A DNA stretch of 64,000 bases from Geoalkalibacter ferrihydriticus DSM 17813 (lineage in GTDB: Bacteria > Desulfobacterota > Desulfuromonadia > Desulfuromonadales > Geoalkalibacteraceae): assembly GCF_000820505.1 (NCBI RefSeq), contig NZ_JWJD01000004.1:32955-96954 (forward strand), written 5' to 3'. Positions 18,651-27,662 of the stretch are shown here, one piece after another (the first letter of the stretch is position 1; the number at the start of each line of letters is the position of its first letter). The position numbers and the translations under genes were made by a program. The notes under the pieces were generated by a model. It worked only from the letters and a program-made list of their open reading frames with translations. It did no database searches and was not told the DNA's origin.

Positions 18651-19334
18651 GTGTCTACAGAAGCCGTCATTCACCCAAAATACCAGATGGTCTCCCAGCG
18701 TCGGGTACTGCAATGGGTGCTGCTGCCCATCATGCTGATCACCATTGCTCTGGGCTGGAAATATCCGCTGCTGGGCTTTAGCGTCGCGGCCGCCATGGCG
18801 ACCGGTATGGTTGGCGGGGTCATCCGCGGGCGCTATGTGTGCGGCAACCTCTGTCCACGCGGCGCATTCTTCGATCGAATAATCGCCCCCCTTGCTCCGC
18901 GCGGCAAGGTTCCCGCGTTCATGCGCGGGATGCCCTTTCGGCTGGTGGTTCTCGCCGCGCTGATGGGGTTCATGGTGTGGCGCATTGCGCAGAATCCCGG
19001 CGATCTCAACCACTGGGGGTTTGTTTTCTGGACCATGTGCGCGGTGACCACCGCTGTCGGCCTGGGTCTAGCTTTCACCCTGCATCCCCGTGCCTGGTGC
19101 GCCATCTGTCCCATGGGCACCATGCAGAACCTGCTTGGCGGGCATAAACTGCGCCTGCAGATTGCCGCGTCCTGCCGCTCCTGCGGCAAGTGCGAAACGG
19201 CTTGCCCCATGAATCTGTCCATTGCCGCAGACAAACGGCTGGGCGCTCTCCAGGATCGAGATTGCCTCAAGTGTCCCGAATGCATTGCCGCCTGTCCGGC
19301 CAGTGCGCTGAAATGGCCGGAAGCCAAAAGCTAA
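18651..19334 (+). CDS. NapH/NosR-like 4Fe-4S membrane protein
   Basis: A 227-aa protein with about four TM helices, two CxxxCP motifs at the membrane face (CGNLCPRG and CAICPMG) and a C-terminal ferredoxin-like domain with two clusters (CRSCGKCETACP and CLKCPECIAACP). This is the architecture of NapH/NosR/CcoG-like quinol-linked ferredoxins. It may feed electrons from quinol to the neighbouring cytochromes. GTG at 18651 has AAGGAG nine bases upstream. Confidence 0.88.
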   Translation: MSTEAVIHPKYQMVSQRRVLQWVLLPIMLITIALGWKYPLLGFSVAAAMATGMVGGVIRGRYVCGNLCPRGAFFDRIIAPLAPRGKVPAFMRGMPFRLVVLAALMGFMVWRIAQNPGDLNHWGFVFWTMCAVTTAVGLGLAFTLHPRAWCAICPMGTMQNLLGGHKLRLQIAASCRSCGKCETACPMNLSIAADKRLGALQDRDCLKCPECIAACPASALKWPEAKS

Positions 19335-19409
19335 GCATAAGCTTGTCGGCGAGCAGGAAATCGATTACAATCTCCACAGATAGCGACGCGATTTCCCAGG
19401 AGATGTCTT

Positions 19410-20015
19410 GTGCCCTCGCCACTTGGAACTGTAACCTTCATTGCACGCTATGCACGCATGGCCGACGCCAGCGTGTTTCAGGTATCGCGCCCCACCGCGG
19501 CGCCCGCGGTGGGGTCGGACCACAGCCCGGAACGCCGCTACTCTGCAAACAACAAACGCGATATTTCGGCGCCGACCGATCGCGTCACCCTGAGCGCCGA
19601 GGCCGAAGCGATTCGTGCCCTGCAAGTCCGCGACCGCCAGGTTCGCGCGCATGAGGCGGCCCACGCCGCCATCGGCGGCGCCCATGCCGGACATCCCACC
19701 TACACCCTGGAGCAGGGCCCCGACGGCAGCACCTATGCCGTCGCCGGCGAAGTCAGCATCGATACCAGCAGGATTCCAGGCGACCCGCAGGCGACGTTGG
19801 AAAAGGCTGAAATCGTTCGCCGCGCAGCCCTTGCTCCCCTTGATCCTTCACCCGCGGATCGGGCTATTGCCGCAAAGGCCACGCAAATGGCTGGTCAAGC
19901 CCGCCGGGACCTGATAGCGGGAGAAGATTCACCCGGCGCCTTCACCCTTGCCCCTCAAGATTCATCCGTCGATCGCAGACCTCCCCGCGGAGGCCTTCTC
20001 AACGTGCTTGCCTGA
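19410..20015 (+). CDS. SprA-related putative metalloprotease
   Basis: A 201-aa protein whose central part contains an HExxH zinc-protease motif (HEAAHAAIGG) inside the segment AEAEAIRALQVRDRQVRAHE. The segment YTLEQGPDGSTYAVAGEVSID and EIVRRAALAPLDPSPADRAI follow; together these are hallmarks of the SprA-related (CJM1_0395-type) family. No signal peptide is obvious. The GTG at 19410 has an AGGAG upstream. Its 3' end overlaps the convergent MFS gene by 61 bases. The biological substrate is not known. Confidence 0.8.
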   Translation: MPSPLGTVTFIARYARMADASVFQVSRPTAAPAVGSDHSPERRYSANNKRDISAPTDRVTLSAEAEAIRALQVRDRQVRAHEAAHAAIGGAHAGHPTYTLEQGPDGSTYAVAGEVSIDTSRIPGDPQATLEKAEIVRRAALAPLDPSPADRAIAAKATQMAGQARRDLIAGEDSPGAFTLAPQDSSVDRRPPRGGLLNVLA

Positions 20016-21154
20016 TTTTCATCTGGATCCTGATTCGTCGGTCCCGATTTCCAGACCGCCAGCCAAGTCAGCAATGCCGCCCCGAAAAGTCCCCAAATCA
20101 TGCCCTCCCAGCCGAAAATCCGATACACCGGCCCCGGCGCATAGGATCCCAGCGCCCCCCCGGCGTAATAAAAAGATACATAGAGCCCATTGATGACCCC
20201 CTTGTTGGCACCGGCACAACGGTTGAGCAGCCCCGAGGCCGTCGCGTGAGCGAGAAACATGCCTGCGCAAAACACAAACATGACACCGAACAACACCGGA
20301 ACCGAAGAGACCAACATGCCGCTCAGCGACAAGGCGAACAGCCCCAGGCCCAGGCGCAGAGCCGGCATCTCGCCTCCCAGCCAACCACTGATGCGCACAG
20401 CGCTCAAAGACGTAACCAGACCCATGAGATAGCCGCTGTACATCAAGCCGATGCGAAACTCGCTGGCGTCGTCGCTGATCTCGGTCAAGCGGAAGGGAAT
20501 GAAGTTCATGATGGCGGCAAATACCAGAAAAAACCCGAAGACCGCCAGATAAAGGCGTAAAAACCCGGGGCGCCGGAGGACTTCCAGCAACACCCGCGGG
20601 TGCGGTTTGCTGAGATTCAAAGAAGAGGCGTCGCGCAACCGGCCGAGAAGGAAGAAAGCCAGCAGCAGACTCGCGGCAAGTACCAGGAAGCTGTAACGCC
20701 AGCCAAAGCTTGTCGCCACCCAACCGGAAAAGGCCCGCCCCAGAAAGCCGCCCAGGATGGTCGCCGACACATAAACAGCCATGGCCCGCTGCACTGAACC
20801 CTTGCCGCTGGCCTGGGATACATAAGTCATGAGCGCGGTCAAAATGGCGGGGATCAGCGCCCCCTGGAACACGCGCACGGCCAGCAGAAATGAGAAGGTC
20901 GGGCCCCAGAAAAAAAGAACCTGGGAAATCGCCAGAAGAAAAACGCTCACCCGCAGCATCCGCCGCGGCGGTACGGACTCCAGCACATAACCGTAAACCA
21001 GCGGTGCCACGCTCAACGGCAAAAAGCAGACGGTGGTGAGCAAGGCAGCGCTGGAGCGCGACACATCAAACTCGCTCATGATCACCGGCAGGAGGGGCTG
21101 CGGCGCATAGAGAACGGACAGGGCGAGGACGGTGGTGAACAAAATCGTCGGCAT
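19955..21154 (-). CDS. MFS transporter
   Basis: A 399-aa major facilitator with ~12 hydrophobic segments. Early motifs QPLLPVIMSEFDVSRSSA and the loop after TM2 (YGYVLESVPPRRML) follow the drug-exporter/YnfM-like pattern. The substrate cannot be told. Its first gene product residues MPTILFTTV start at the ATG at 21154, with GGAG upstream. The C-terminal 20 codons overlap the metalloprotease gene on the other strand. Confidence 0.88.
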   Translation of the reverse strand: MPTILFTTVLALSVLYAPQPLLPVIMSEFDVSRSSAALLTTVCFLPLSVAPLVYGYVLESVPPRRMLRVSVFLLAISQVLFFWGPTFSFLLAVRVFQGALIPAILTALMTYVSQASGKGSVQRAMAVYVSATILGGFLGRAFSGWVATSFGWRYSFLVLAASLLLAFFLLGRLRDASSLNLSKPHPRVLLEVLRRPGFLRLYLAVFGFFLVFAAIMNFIPFRLTEISDDASEFRIGLMYSGYLMGLVTSLSAVRISGWLGGEMPALRLGLGLFALSLSGMLVSSVPVLFGVMFVFCAGMFLAHATASGLLNRCAGANKGVINGLYVSFYYAGGALGSYAPGPVYRIFGWEGMIWGLFGAALLTWLAVWKSGPTNQDPDENQASTLRRPPRGGLRSTDES

Positions 21155-21316
21155 AGAAACTCCATCCAGCAGGACCGGAAGGCAAACCCCGGCCGCGCTA
21201 ACCCCAGGGTTTTTCGGCGAACCAGCGGCCGCAGGCAGACCTTAGCACGTATCTCCAGCAAAATCGATGACAACGCCTTGCCCCCTGAACCTGCCGCGGC
21301 CTCACCTGAAAAGCCA

Positions 21317-21345
21317 TTGACTCCGCCGCGCGCTTGCGGTAAATA
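21317..21345 (+). promoter_or_regulatory. Probable promoter of tRNA-Thr
   Basis: TTGACT (21317-21322), a 17-base spacer and TAAATA (21340-21345) end 21 bases before the tRNA. The -10 is weak. Confidence 0.45.
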
Positions 21346-21366
21346 CATGACCTCATGCAAAAAAAC

Positions 21367-21442
21367 GCCACCCTAGCTCAGCTGGTAGAGCAGCTGATTC
21401 GTAATCAGCAGGTCGTCGGTTCGAATCCGATGGGTGGCTCCA
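21367..21442 (+). tRNA. tRNA-Thr (CGT anticodon)
   Basis: A complete 76-nt cloverleaf with acceptor stem GCCACCC/GGGTGGC, discriminator T and encoded CCA. The D-arm is GCTCAGCTGGTAGAGC, the anticodon stem GCTGA/TCAGC with loop TTCGTAA (anticodon CGT, reading ACG), and the T-loop GGTTCGAATCC. Confidence 0.97.
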
Positions 21443-21448
21443 ACCAAA

Positions 21449-21484
21449 CAAAAGGCTTACGGTTTTATCCGTAGGCCTTTTGTC
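21449..21484 (+). terminator. Terminator after tRNA-Thr
   Basis: 14-base arms (21449-21462 and 21469-21482) with one T·G pair and a 6-base loop. The T-run is within the right arm. Confidence 0.75.
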
Positions 21485-21517
21485 TTTGTTTTCCTCCTGC
21501 CCCTGGGAATCGATATC

Positions 21518-22603
21518 ATGATGAAATCAGCTCCCGCGCCGGTCCTGCAAAAAAACCAATTCGCCAGCGACAACTATTCCGGCATCTGTCCGCAAGCCTG
21601 GCAGGCCATGGCCCAGGCCAATCAAGGCACTGCCGCTGCGTACGGCAATGATCCCTGGACAGCACGGGCCTGCGATCTGCTGCGCGATTTTTTTGAAACC
21701 GATTGCCAGGTGTTTTTCGTCTTCAACGGCACCGCCGGCAACTCTCTCGCCCTGGCTGCCCTGTGCCATTCTTACCACAGCGTTATCTGCCACGAGAGTT
21801 CGCATGTGGAAACGGATGAATGCGGTGCCGCAGAGTTTTTCTCCAACGGCACGAAAATCCTGCTGGTCCCCGGCGAACACGGCAAGGTTGATCTTGACGC
21901 CGTGGCTCATACCGTCGCGCGCCGCAGCGACATCCACTACCCCAAGCCCAAGGTGCTCTCCATCACCCAGGCCACCGAACTGGGCACCGTCTATTGCCTG
22001 CAGGAGCTGCAGGCAGTCGGCGCTCAGGCGCGCCACCTGAATCTGCACCTGCACATGGATGGCGCACGCTTTGCCAACGCCCTGGCGAGCCTGGCCGCGT
22101 CCCCGGCCGACATTTCCTGGCGCGCCGGCGTCGACGTGCTCACCCTCGGCGGCACCAAAAACGGTATGGCCGTGGGCGAGGCAGTGATTTTCTTCAACCG
22201 CGGCCTGGCCGAGGAATTCGACTACCGCTGCAAACAAGCCGGCCAGCTCGCCTCCAAGATGCGCTTTCTCGCCGCACCCTGGATCGGCTTGCTGGAAAGC
22301 GGCGCCTACCTGCGCAACGCCGCCCACGCCAATCGTTGCGCGGCGCTCCTCGAAAGCGAACTGCGCAAGATCAAGGGCGTCACACTCACCCACCCACGCC
22401 AGGCCAACGCCGTCTTTGTCAGCATGCCGCCGTCTTTGATCGAGAGCTTAAGGACGCGGGGCTGGCACTTTTATACCTTCATCGGCTCGGGCCATGCCCG
22501 CTTCATGTGTTCGTGGAACACCCTGGAGGCGGATATTGCAGCCCTGGTTGCCGACATGCGCGAACTTGCCGCCAGGCTGCCGGATCAGGCGCCGCCCGAA
22601 TAG
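21518..22603 (+). CDS. ltaE: Low-specificity threonine aldolase / beta-eliminating lyase
   Basis: A 361-aa PLP fold-type I enzyme that cleaves L-threonine (or allo-threonine) to glycine and acetaldehyde. It shows FASDNYSGICP at the start, the substrate/PLP His-Glu region (ICHESSHVETDECGAAEFF), HMDGARFANAL (PLP-binding Asp) and the Schiff-base Lys in TLGGTKNGMAVGEAV. The ATG at 21518 was chosen because earlier codons lie inside the tRNA terminator. It directly follows tRNA-Thr. That is probably coincidence; no leader peptide is visible. Confidence 0.9.
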   Translation: MMKSAPAPVLQKNQFASDNYSGICPQAWQAMAQANQGTAAAYGNDPWTARACDLLRDFFETDCQVFFVFNGTAGNSLALAALCHSYHSVICHESSHVETDECGAAEFFSNGTKILLVPGEHGKVDLDAVAHTVARRSDIHYPKPKVLSITQATELGTVYCLQELQAVGAQARHLNLHLHMDGARFANALASLAASPADISWRAGVDVLTLGGTKNGMAVGEAVIFFNRGLAEEFDYRCKQAGQLASKMRFLAAPWIGLLESGAYLRNAAHANRCAALLESELRKIKGVTLTHPRQANAVFVSMPPSLIESLRTRGWHFYTFIGSGHARFMCSWNTLEADIAALVADMRELAARLPDQAPPE

Positions 22604-22717
22604 CTGAACCAGACCTAAGGATTCAGCGGCAATGCCCAATCGCGCCGCAGGCGATGCCGTCGCGGTCTGCGGTGCATGCTGAACAGTTACAACCTGACCT
22701 ACCCTTCAGGAGTCTTC

Positions 22718-23620
22718 ATGGATCTTAAACGCCTCGAAGTATTTTGCCGCACCGTCGAGCACAAAAGCTTCACCCGTGCCGCCGAAGCGCTGCTGCTGTC
22801 CCAACCGACGGTCAGCGAACATATCCGCCACCTGGAGGAAATGCTCGGCGAAAAACTGCTCGACCGGCTCGGACGCGAGGTGCAACCAACCCCGGCCGGA
22901 CAAATTCTTTATCAGTATGCCCAGCGCATCCTGCGCCTCAAGGACGAGGCGTGCCAGGCCCTGGAACACTTCCGCGGCAACCTCGCGGGCCATCTCAGCC
23001 TGGGCGCCAGCACCATTCCCGGCGCCTATCTGTTGCCGCGTCAGATCGCCGCACTCAAGCGGCAAGTGCCTGCCGTGCAGGTGAGCCTGCAAATATCCGG
23101 CACCAGCAACATCGAGAGTGGACTGCTGCAAGGCGAGCTGGAACTGGCCCTCATCGGCGCCCAGGCCAAGGACGCGCGCCTGGAGTGCCGTGAGCTGTTC
23201 CGGGATGAAATCGTTCTGGTCGCACCACCCGAGCATCCCCTGACGCGCAGACCCCAGGTCAGCCTTGAGGATTTGCGGGACGAGGATTTTCTCTTGCGCG
23301 AGCGTGCCTCAGGTACCCGCACGGTCACCGTGCGGGCGTTACGCGAACAGGGCTTCGACCTGGAAAAAGCCAGGGTGGTGGCCGAACTGGGCAGCGGCGA
23401 GGCCATTCGCGAAAGTGTCAAGGCCGGCATCGGCATCGCCTTTATCTCATCGTTGGCGGCCGCCGAGGAGCGCAGCCGCGGCACCCTGGCCGTCGTACCC
23501 CTGACGGACTTCTCCCTGCGGCGCCCCTTTTTCCTTGTCCATCGGCGCAATCGCGAGCTAACTCCCGTGGCGCAACTTTTCTGCCGGCGCCTCGCCGAAG
23601 CCGCGGCCATTGCAAAATAA
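22718..23620 (+). CDS. LysR-family transcriptional regulator
   Basis: A 300-aa LysR protein. It has a winged HTH at 1-60 (FCRTVEHKSFTRAAEALLLSQPTVSEHIRHLE, given here in two parts: FCRTVEHKSFTRAAEALLL / SQPTVSEHIRHLE) and a periplasmic-binding-protein-like effector domain. The text of the DNA-binding part resembles the regulators linked to selenium metabolism in deltaproteobacteria, but no selenium gene is nearby, so this is only a hint. The ATG at 22718 has AGGAG at 6 bases. It follows the aldolase in the same direction and could regulate it. Confidence 0.92.
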   Translation: MDLKRLEVFCRTVEHKSFTRAAEALLLSQPTVSEHIRHLEEMLGEKLLDRLGREVQPTPAGQILYQYAQRILRLKDEACQALEHFRGNLAGHLSLGASTIPGAYLLPRQIAALKRQVPAVQVSLQISGTSNIESGLLQGELELALIGAQAKDARLECRELFRDEIVLVAPPEHPLTRRPQVSLEDLRDEDFLLRERASGTRTVTVRALREQGFDLEKARVVAELGSGEAIRESVKAGIGIAFISSLAAAEERSRGTLAVVPLTDFSLRRPFFLVHRRNRELTPVAQLFCRRLAEAAAIAK

Positions 23621-23671
23621 CCGGGATTATGTTACCAAATCGTGCCGATGTTGCGGCAACGAGGATGTTTT

Positions 23672-24364
23672 ATGACCCAACGCATGATTCTGATCAATTC
23701 ACCCTTCTTTTTTTCCGAGGAACGCGTTAAGACCGTGGCCGACTGGTCAGAGGTGTTCGGAAACTCTGCCCCCCTATCCCTGGAAATCGGCTGCGGAACC
23801 GGCCACTTCATCGTCGAACGGGCGCGGCGCAACCCGCACCGCAACTACCTCGCCATCGATATCTTCAACCGCGGCTGCCACAAAACCTGCCGCAAACTCG
23901 AAGACGAAGGCATTAGCAACGTGCGGGTGGTGCGCGCCGAAGCGCGCCATTTTCTCAGCCACCATATCCGCCCGGCGAGTCTCGGCGAAATTTTCATCAA
24001 CTGTCCCGATCCCTGGCCGAAAAAACGCCACCGGCGGCGCAGGCTGGTCAGTGCCGAATTTCTTCCCCTGATGGACTTCGCCCTGCGCGCGGATGGGGAT
24101 TTTTATTTCAGCTCCGATGTCGCGGACTATGCCCGGGATGTGGCACACCTGCTAAGCGAACATCCGGGCTATGGACCCGCCCACGCAGCGCCTCTGCTCA
24201 ACGAGTTGCCCGATTATCCGCGCTCGAAATATATGCTGCGCTCCCTCGAACAGGGCGGCCCCATGTATTTCGTCCATTTCCGCCGTCAGGCGCGGAACGT
24301 TGAGGTCGCTCCACCTCTCGTCGGCCCCGGCTTTCGCGTGAACTGGGCAACGAGTTGTCCGTGA
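23672..24364 (+). CDS. trmB: tRNA (guanine-N7)-methyltransferase TrmB
   Basis: A 230-aa SAM-dependent methyltransferase that makes m7G46 in tRNA. It has the SAM motif LEIGCGTGHF, the family motif INCPDPWPKKRHRRRRLV, and SDVADYARDV near the end. ATG at 23672 (MTQRMIL) is preceded by GAGG. Its stop overlaps the truD start (GTGA), so the two tRNA-modification genes are translationally coupled. Confidence 0.93.
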   Translation: MTQRMILINSPFFFSEERVKTVADWSEVFGNSAPLSLEIGCGTGHFIVERARRNPHRNYLAIDIFNRGCHKTCRKLEDEGISNVRVVRAEARHFLSHHIRPASLGEIFINCPDPWPKKRHRRRRLVSAEFLPLMDFALRADGDFYFSSDVADYARDVAHLLSEHPGYGPAHAAPLLNELPDYPRSKYMLRSLEQGGPMYFVHFRRQARNVEVAPPLVGPGFRVNWATSCP

Positions 24365-25599
24365 CACCCTATCTATCCGCGCATTTTCCCGGAACCGGCG
24401 GGCACATCAAACAGACCCCTGAAGATTTCGAGGTCGAGGAACTTCCCCTGTATCGGCCCTGCGGCGAGGGGGAACATCTGTACCTGTTTGTCGAAAAAAG
24501 GGGACTCACCACCCTGGACCTGCTGCGTCACCTGGCCCGCGCTTTCGGGCTGCGCGAACGTGATCTGGGTTACGCGGGGCTCAAGGATGCCCGCGCCCTC
24601 ACGCGCCAATGGATTTCCCTACCCGGGGTGCGCCGCGAGCAGCTTGGCGAACTCGATCTGCCTGGCGTGCGGATCCTCGAAGCTGACTATCACCGCAACA
24701 AGCTGCGCCTCGGTCATCTTGCCGGCAACCAGTTCCGCATCCGCATTCGCGGGGCAAACACCAACACCCTGGAAACCACCCGCGACGTTCTCCACGTCCT
24801 CGCGCAGGTGGGCGTCCCCAACATCTTCGGCTCCCAGCGCTATGGCGTGCTCAACAACAGCCATCTCATCGGGCGCGCCCTGGTGGCCGGCGACTTCAAC
24901 GAAGCGGCCCGGCAGATCCTCGGCGACCCGGCTGCTATTCAGGATCCCCGCTGGCGGCAGGCAGCCCAATCCTTTCGCGACGGCGATTTGAGGGCAGCCC
25001 AGGCAGCGCTACCCAGACACATGGCGGATGAACGACGCCTGGTGAATTCGCTAATGTCCGATAAGGATGTGCGCCGTGCTGTCCTGGCCTTTCCTCGACG
25101 TAAGCTGCGCCTGTATCTTTCCGCCTGCCAGTCCTGGCTATTTGATCGCCTCGTCGCCATGCGCTTATCGAGCCTTGACGTGCTCTGGCCCGGCGATCTG
25201 GCCTATATCCACGGCAAGGGCGCCTGCTTTCAGGTGGATGACCCGAACATCGAGCAACCGCGCGCCGACAAATTTGAAATCAGCCCCTCGGGACCGCTTT
25301 TCGGCACCAAAGTGCGCCTGGCGACCGCCCAGGCCGGCCTGCTCGAAGAAAGTCTGCTGGCCGAAGCCGGCTTAAACCTGGAATCCTTCCGCCTGCCCGC
25401 CGGCTTGACCATGGAGGGCGAACGGCGTCCGCTGCGGGTGCCTCTGCACCAGCCGGCGGCTCATCCGCTGGACGCTGACCTTGAAGTCACCTTTTCCCTG
25501 CCGCGCGGCAGCTACGCCACCAGCGTGATACGCGAGATCATCAAGGACGGCGGCTGCGTCGCCGAAGAACCTGGGCCGGGCGGCGCACAAAACGGCTAA
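24361..25599 (+). CDS. truD: tRNA pseudouridine synthase D
   Basis: A 412-aa TruD-family enzyme forming pseudouridine-13 in tRNA-Glu. The catalytic motif GYAGLKDARALTRQW carries the essential Asp. NIFGSQRYGV and LRLYLSACQSWLFDRLV are typical of the family. The start is most likely the GTG at 24361, overlapping the trmB stop by four bases; a TTG two codons earlier is an alternative. The C-terminal RGSYATSVIREI matches TruD ends. Confidence 0.94.
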   Translation: MTPYLSAHFPGTGGHIKQTPEDFEVEELPLYRPCGEGEHLYLFVEKRGLTTLDLLRHLARAFGLRERDLGYAGLKDARALTRQWISLPGVRREQLGELDLPGVRILEADYHRNKLRLGHLAGNQFRIRIRGANTNTLETTRDVLHVLAQVGVPNIFGSQRYGVLNNSHLIGRALVAGDFNEAARQILGDPAAIQDPRWRQAAQSFRDGDLRAAQAALPRHMADERRLVNSLMSDKDVRRAVLAFPRRKLRLYLSACQSWLFDRLVAMRLSSLDVLWPGDLAYIHGKGACFQVDDPNIEQPRADKFEISPSGPLFGTKVRLATAQAGLLEESLLAEAGLNLESFRLPAGLTMEGERRPLRVPLHQPAAHPLDADLEVTFSLPRGSYATSVIREIIKDGGCVAEEPGPGGAQNG

Positions 25600-25691
25600 G
25601 CAACTTCTCAGGACGCCGCGTCTATGGTAAAGTTTCTCTCACTTCATCCAACCGGCCCGGCCTCTTGCGCCTGCGGCCACGGAGGAACCCC

Positions 25692-26024
25692 ATGACCAGC
25701 CGCGCACCGCAGTCAAAACCGCCCAGCGATGATTACCGTGTCAATTTCTTTCGTCCCCGCCCCGGCTACATGCGCCAGAAGGTGACCTACATCTGGGTGC
25801 TGCTCACCAGTTGGACAGTCTTTACCTTCGGCTTTCAACTGCTGCTGGCCTGGACCAGCCGCACGCCCGAGGGCGAGGGCCTTTTCACCGATCTCAGCAT
25901 CTTCGGATTTCCCTTCCATTTCTGGTACAGCGGACATTTTCTGATCGTCTGGTTCATCGTCTTGTGCTTCCTCTTCAATACCTTCGTCGATCGCCTGACC
26001 CAAACCTATCGCCCGCGCAAGTAG
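25692..26024 (+). CDS. DUF4212-type small subunit of a sodium/solute symporter
   Basis: A 110-aa protein with two TM helices (VTYIWVLLTSWTVFTFGFQLLLAW; FWYSGHFLIVWFIVLCFLF, the latter two kept short here), a N-terminal YRVNFFRPRPGYMRQK and a C-terminal LTQTYRPRK. DUF4212 proteins are regularly encoded just before an acetate/lactate-type SSS transporter and are thought to be its accessory subunit. Here the SSS gene follows after 8 bases. GGAGG precedes the ATG. Confidence 0.85.
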   Translation: MTSRAPQSKPPSDDYRVNFFRPRPGYMRQKVTYIWVLLTSWTVFTFGFQLLLAWTSRTPEGEGLFTDLSIFGFPFHFWYSGHFLIVWFIVLCFLFNTFVDRLTQTYRPRK

Positions 26025-26032
26025 GAGCTGCC

Positions 26033-27559
26033 ATGATTTTTGAGGGGTTCAAATGGAGCCCGGCCCTGATTCTGCTTCTCACTCTGGGGGCGTTTCTCGT
26101 CGCCGGCCTGTTCAGCCGGATTCGCGGCGGCAGTGAATACTATCCGGTTGCCGGCGGCACCACGGGGGTCGTTGGGGCCGGCGCGTCCATCGCCTCGAAC
26201 TGGATGAGCGCCGCGTCGCTGCTTGGCATCGCCGGCATTTTTTATCTACAGGGCTATTTCGCCCTGGCTTACGTCATCGGCTGGACCGGCGGCTATGTCC
26301 TGCTGCTCATCCTGCTTGCCGGGCAATTGCGGCGCTTCGGCAAATTCACCGCACCCGAATTCGTCGAAGAGCGCTACGCTTCACCCGCGGCGCGCCTGCT
26401 CTCGGCCATCATCGCCATCATTATTTCCCTGATCTACTGCGTCGCCCAATACAAAGGCATCGGCCTGATTTTCTCCTGGATCTTCGGTTTCGACTACACC
26501 CAGTCCCTGCTGTTGGGCGCGGCGGTTGTCATGACCTACATTGTTCTTGCCGGCGCCCTCGGCGCCAATCGCAACCAAAAATTTCACTATACGGTGCTGA
26601 TTCTGTTTTTCATCGTTCCGCTGATGGTCATCGCCAACAAAATGAACTTTTTCTGGGTCGTGCCTCAGTTCGGCTACGGCCCCGCCCTGCACGAACTCAG
26701 CGGGCACACCCGTGGTGCCTTCACCCAGCCTTTTGCCCATGCGGGAGTGCTGCAATGGTGCGCCCTGGCCTTCACTCTGATGGTCGGCACCGCCGGCCTG
26801 CCCCATGTGCTGTCGCGCTTCTATACCGCGCCCAACCTGCGCGATGCCCGCTGGAGCGTCCTCTGGGGCATTTTTTTCATCGGCCTGCTGTACTGGAGCG
26901 CACCGGCCTACGCCATCTTCGCCCGCATCTGGCAGGCGCGGCGCGGTATCGTGCCCGATGCCGAAACCGCCCGGCAGACCGCGGACATCGTCGTCATCCT
27001 GGCGGGCGAGTGGATCGGATTGCCACTGTGGCTCACCGGCATCATCGCCACCGCCGCCATCGCCGCCGCCTTTTCCACCGTGACCGGCCTGCTCATCACC
27101 GGTGCCGGTGCCTTCTCCTACGACATCTATTTCCGCCTGCTCAATCCCAACGCCAGCCAGAGCCAGTGCGTGCGGGTCGCCAAGGGCGCAACCCTGGTTA
27201 TGGCCCTGGTGGTGGTCCTGCTGGCGGTCAATCCGCCGGGGCTGATCGCCGAGATCACCGCCGTGGCCTTCGCTCTGGCCGGCAACACCCTGTTCCCAGT
27301 GTTCGTACTCGGTATCTGGTGGGATCGCACCAACAAGTACGGCGCCATCGCCGGCATGCTTACCGGCATAATCGTGACCTTTTCGGCCTTCTTCCTGCCG
27401 CAGATGGTGCCCGCCCTGCAAGGGATACTGCACCCGACATCCTCAGCGCTCCTTGGCGTTCCATTGGTTTTCGGCGTAATGATCGGCGTTTCCCTGGTTA
27501 CCCCGCCGCCGCCGGAAAACATCCGGCGTTTCCTCGCGGAAAAAGTGCATGCCCCCTGA
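26033..27559 (+). CDS. Sodium:solute symporter (SSS family, VC_2705-like)
   Basis: A 508-aa integral membrane protein with about 13 hydrophobic segments. The conserved SSS region GGTTGVVGAGASIASNWMSAASLLG, and TAGLPHVLSRFYTAPN near the middle, indicate a cation/acetate- or carboxylate-type symporter. The start ATG at 26033 has TAGGAG upstream; an open frame extends further upstream in the DUF4212 gene but is not coding. Together with DUF4212 it probably imports a short-chain carboxylate such as acetate, the main electron donor for this group; the exact substrate is inference. Confidence 0.88.
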   Translation: MIFEGFKWSPALILLLTLGAFLVAGLFSRIRGGSEYYPVAGGTTGVVGAGASIASNWMSAASLLGIAGIFYLQGYFALAYVIGWTGGYVLLLILLAGQLRRFGKFTAPEFVEERYASPAARLLSAIIAIIISLIYCVAQYKGIGLIFSWIFGFDYTQSLLLGAAVVMTYIVLAGALGANRNQKFHYTVLILFFIVPLMVIANKMNFFWVVPQFGYGPALHELSGHTRGAFTQPFAHAGVLQWCALAFTLMVGTAGLPHVLSRFYTAPNLRDARWSVLWGIFFIGLLYWSAPAYAIFARIWQARRGIVPDAETARQTADIVVILAGEWIGLPLWLTGIIATAAIAAAFSTVTGLLITGAGAFSYDIYFRLLNPNASQSQCVRVAKGATLVMALVVVLLAVNPPGLIAEITAVAFALAGNTLFPVFVLGIWWDRTNKYGAIAGMLTGIIVTFSAFFLPQMVPALQGILHPTSSALLGVPLVFGVMIGVSLVTPPPPENIRRFLAEKVHAP

Positions 27560-27592
27560 CGCGGCCGCCGACCATCGGCGGCGCGCGTGGCG

Positions 27593-27620
27593 TTGACAGC
27601 GTAGCCAGGTTCTGTAAAAT
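27593..27620 (+). promoter_or_regulatory. Sigma-70-type promoter
   Basis: TTGACA (27593-27598), a 16-base spacer and TAAAAT (27615-27620) precede the TIM-barrel isomerase by 42 bases. Confidence 0.7.
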
Positions 27621-27662
27621 GCGAAATTTTAAAACAATGTTCTATTTTTACGGGGATTGTAC

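Noticed and set aside
21367..21518. Threonine attenuator linking tRNA-Thr to the threonine aldolase gene
   Set aside because: The hairpin after the tRNA is a simple terminator; no alternative structure or Thr-rich leader peptide is seen.
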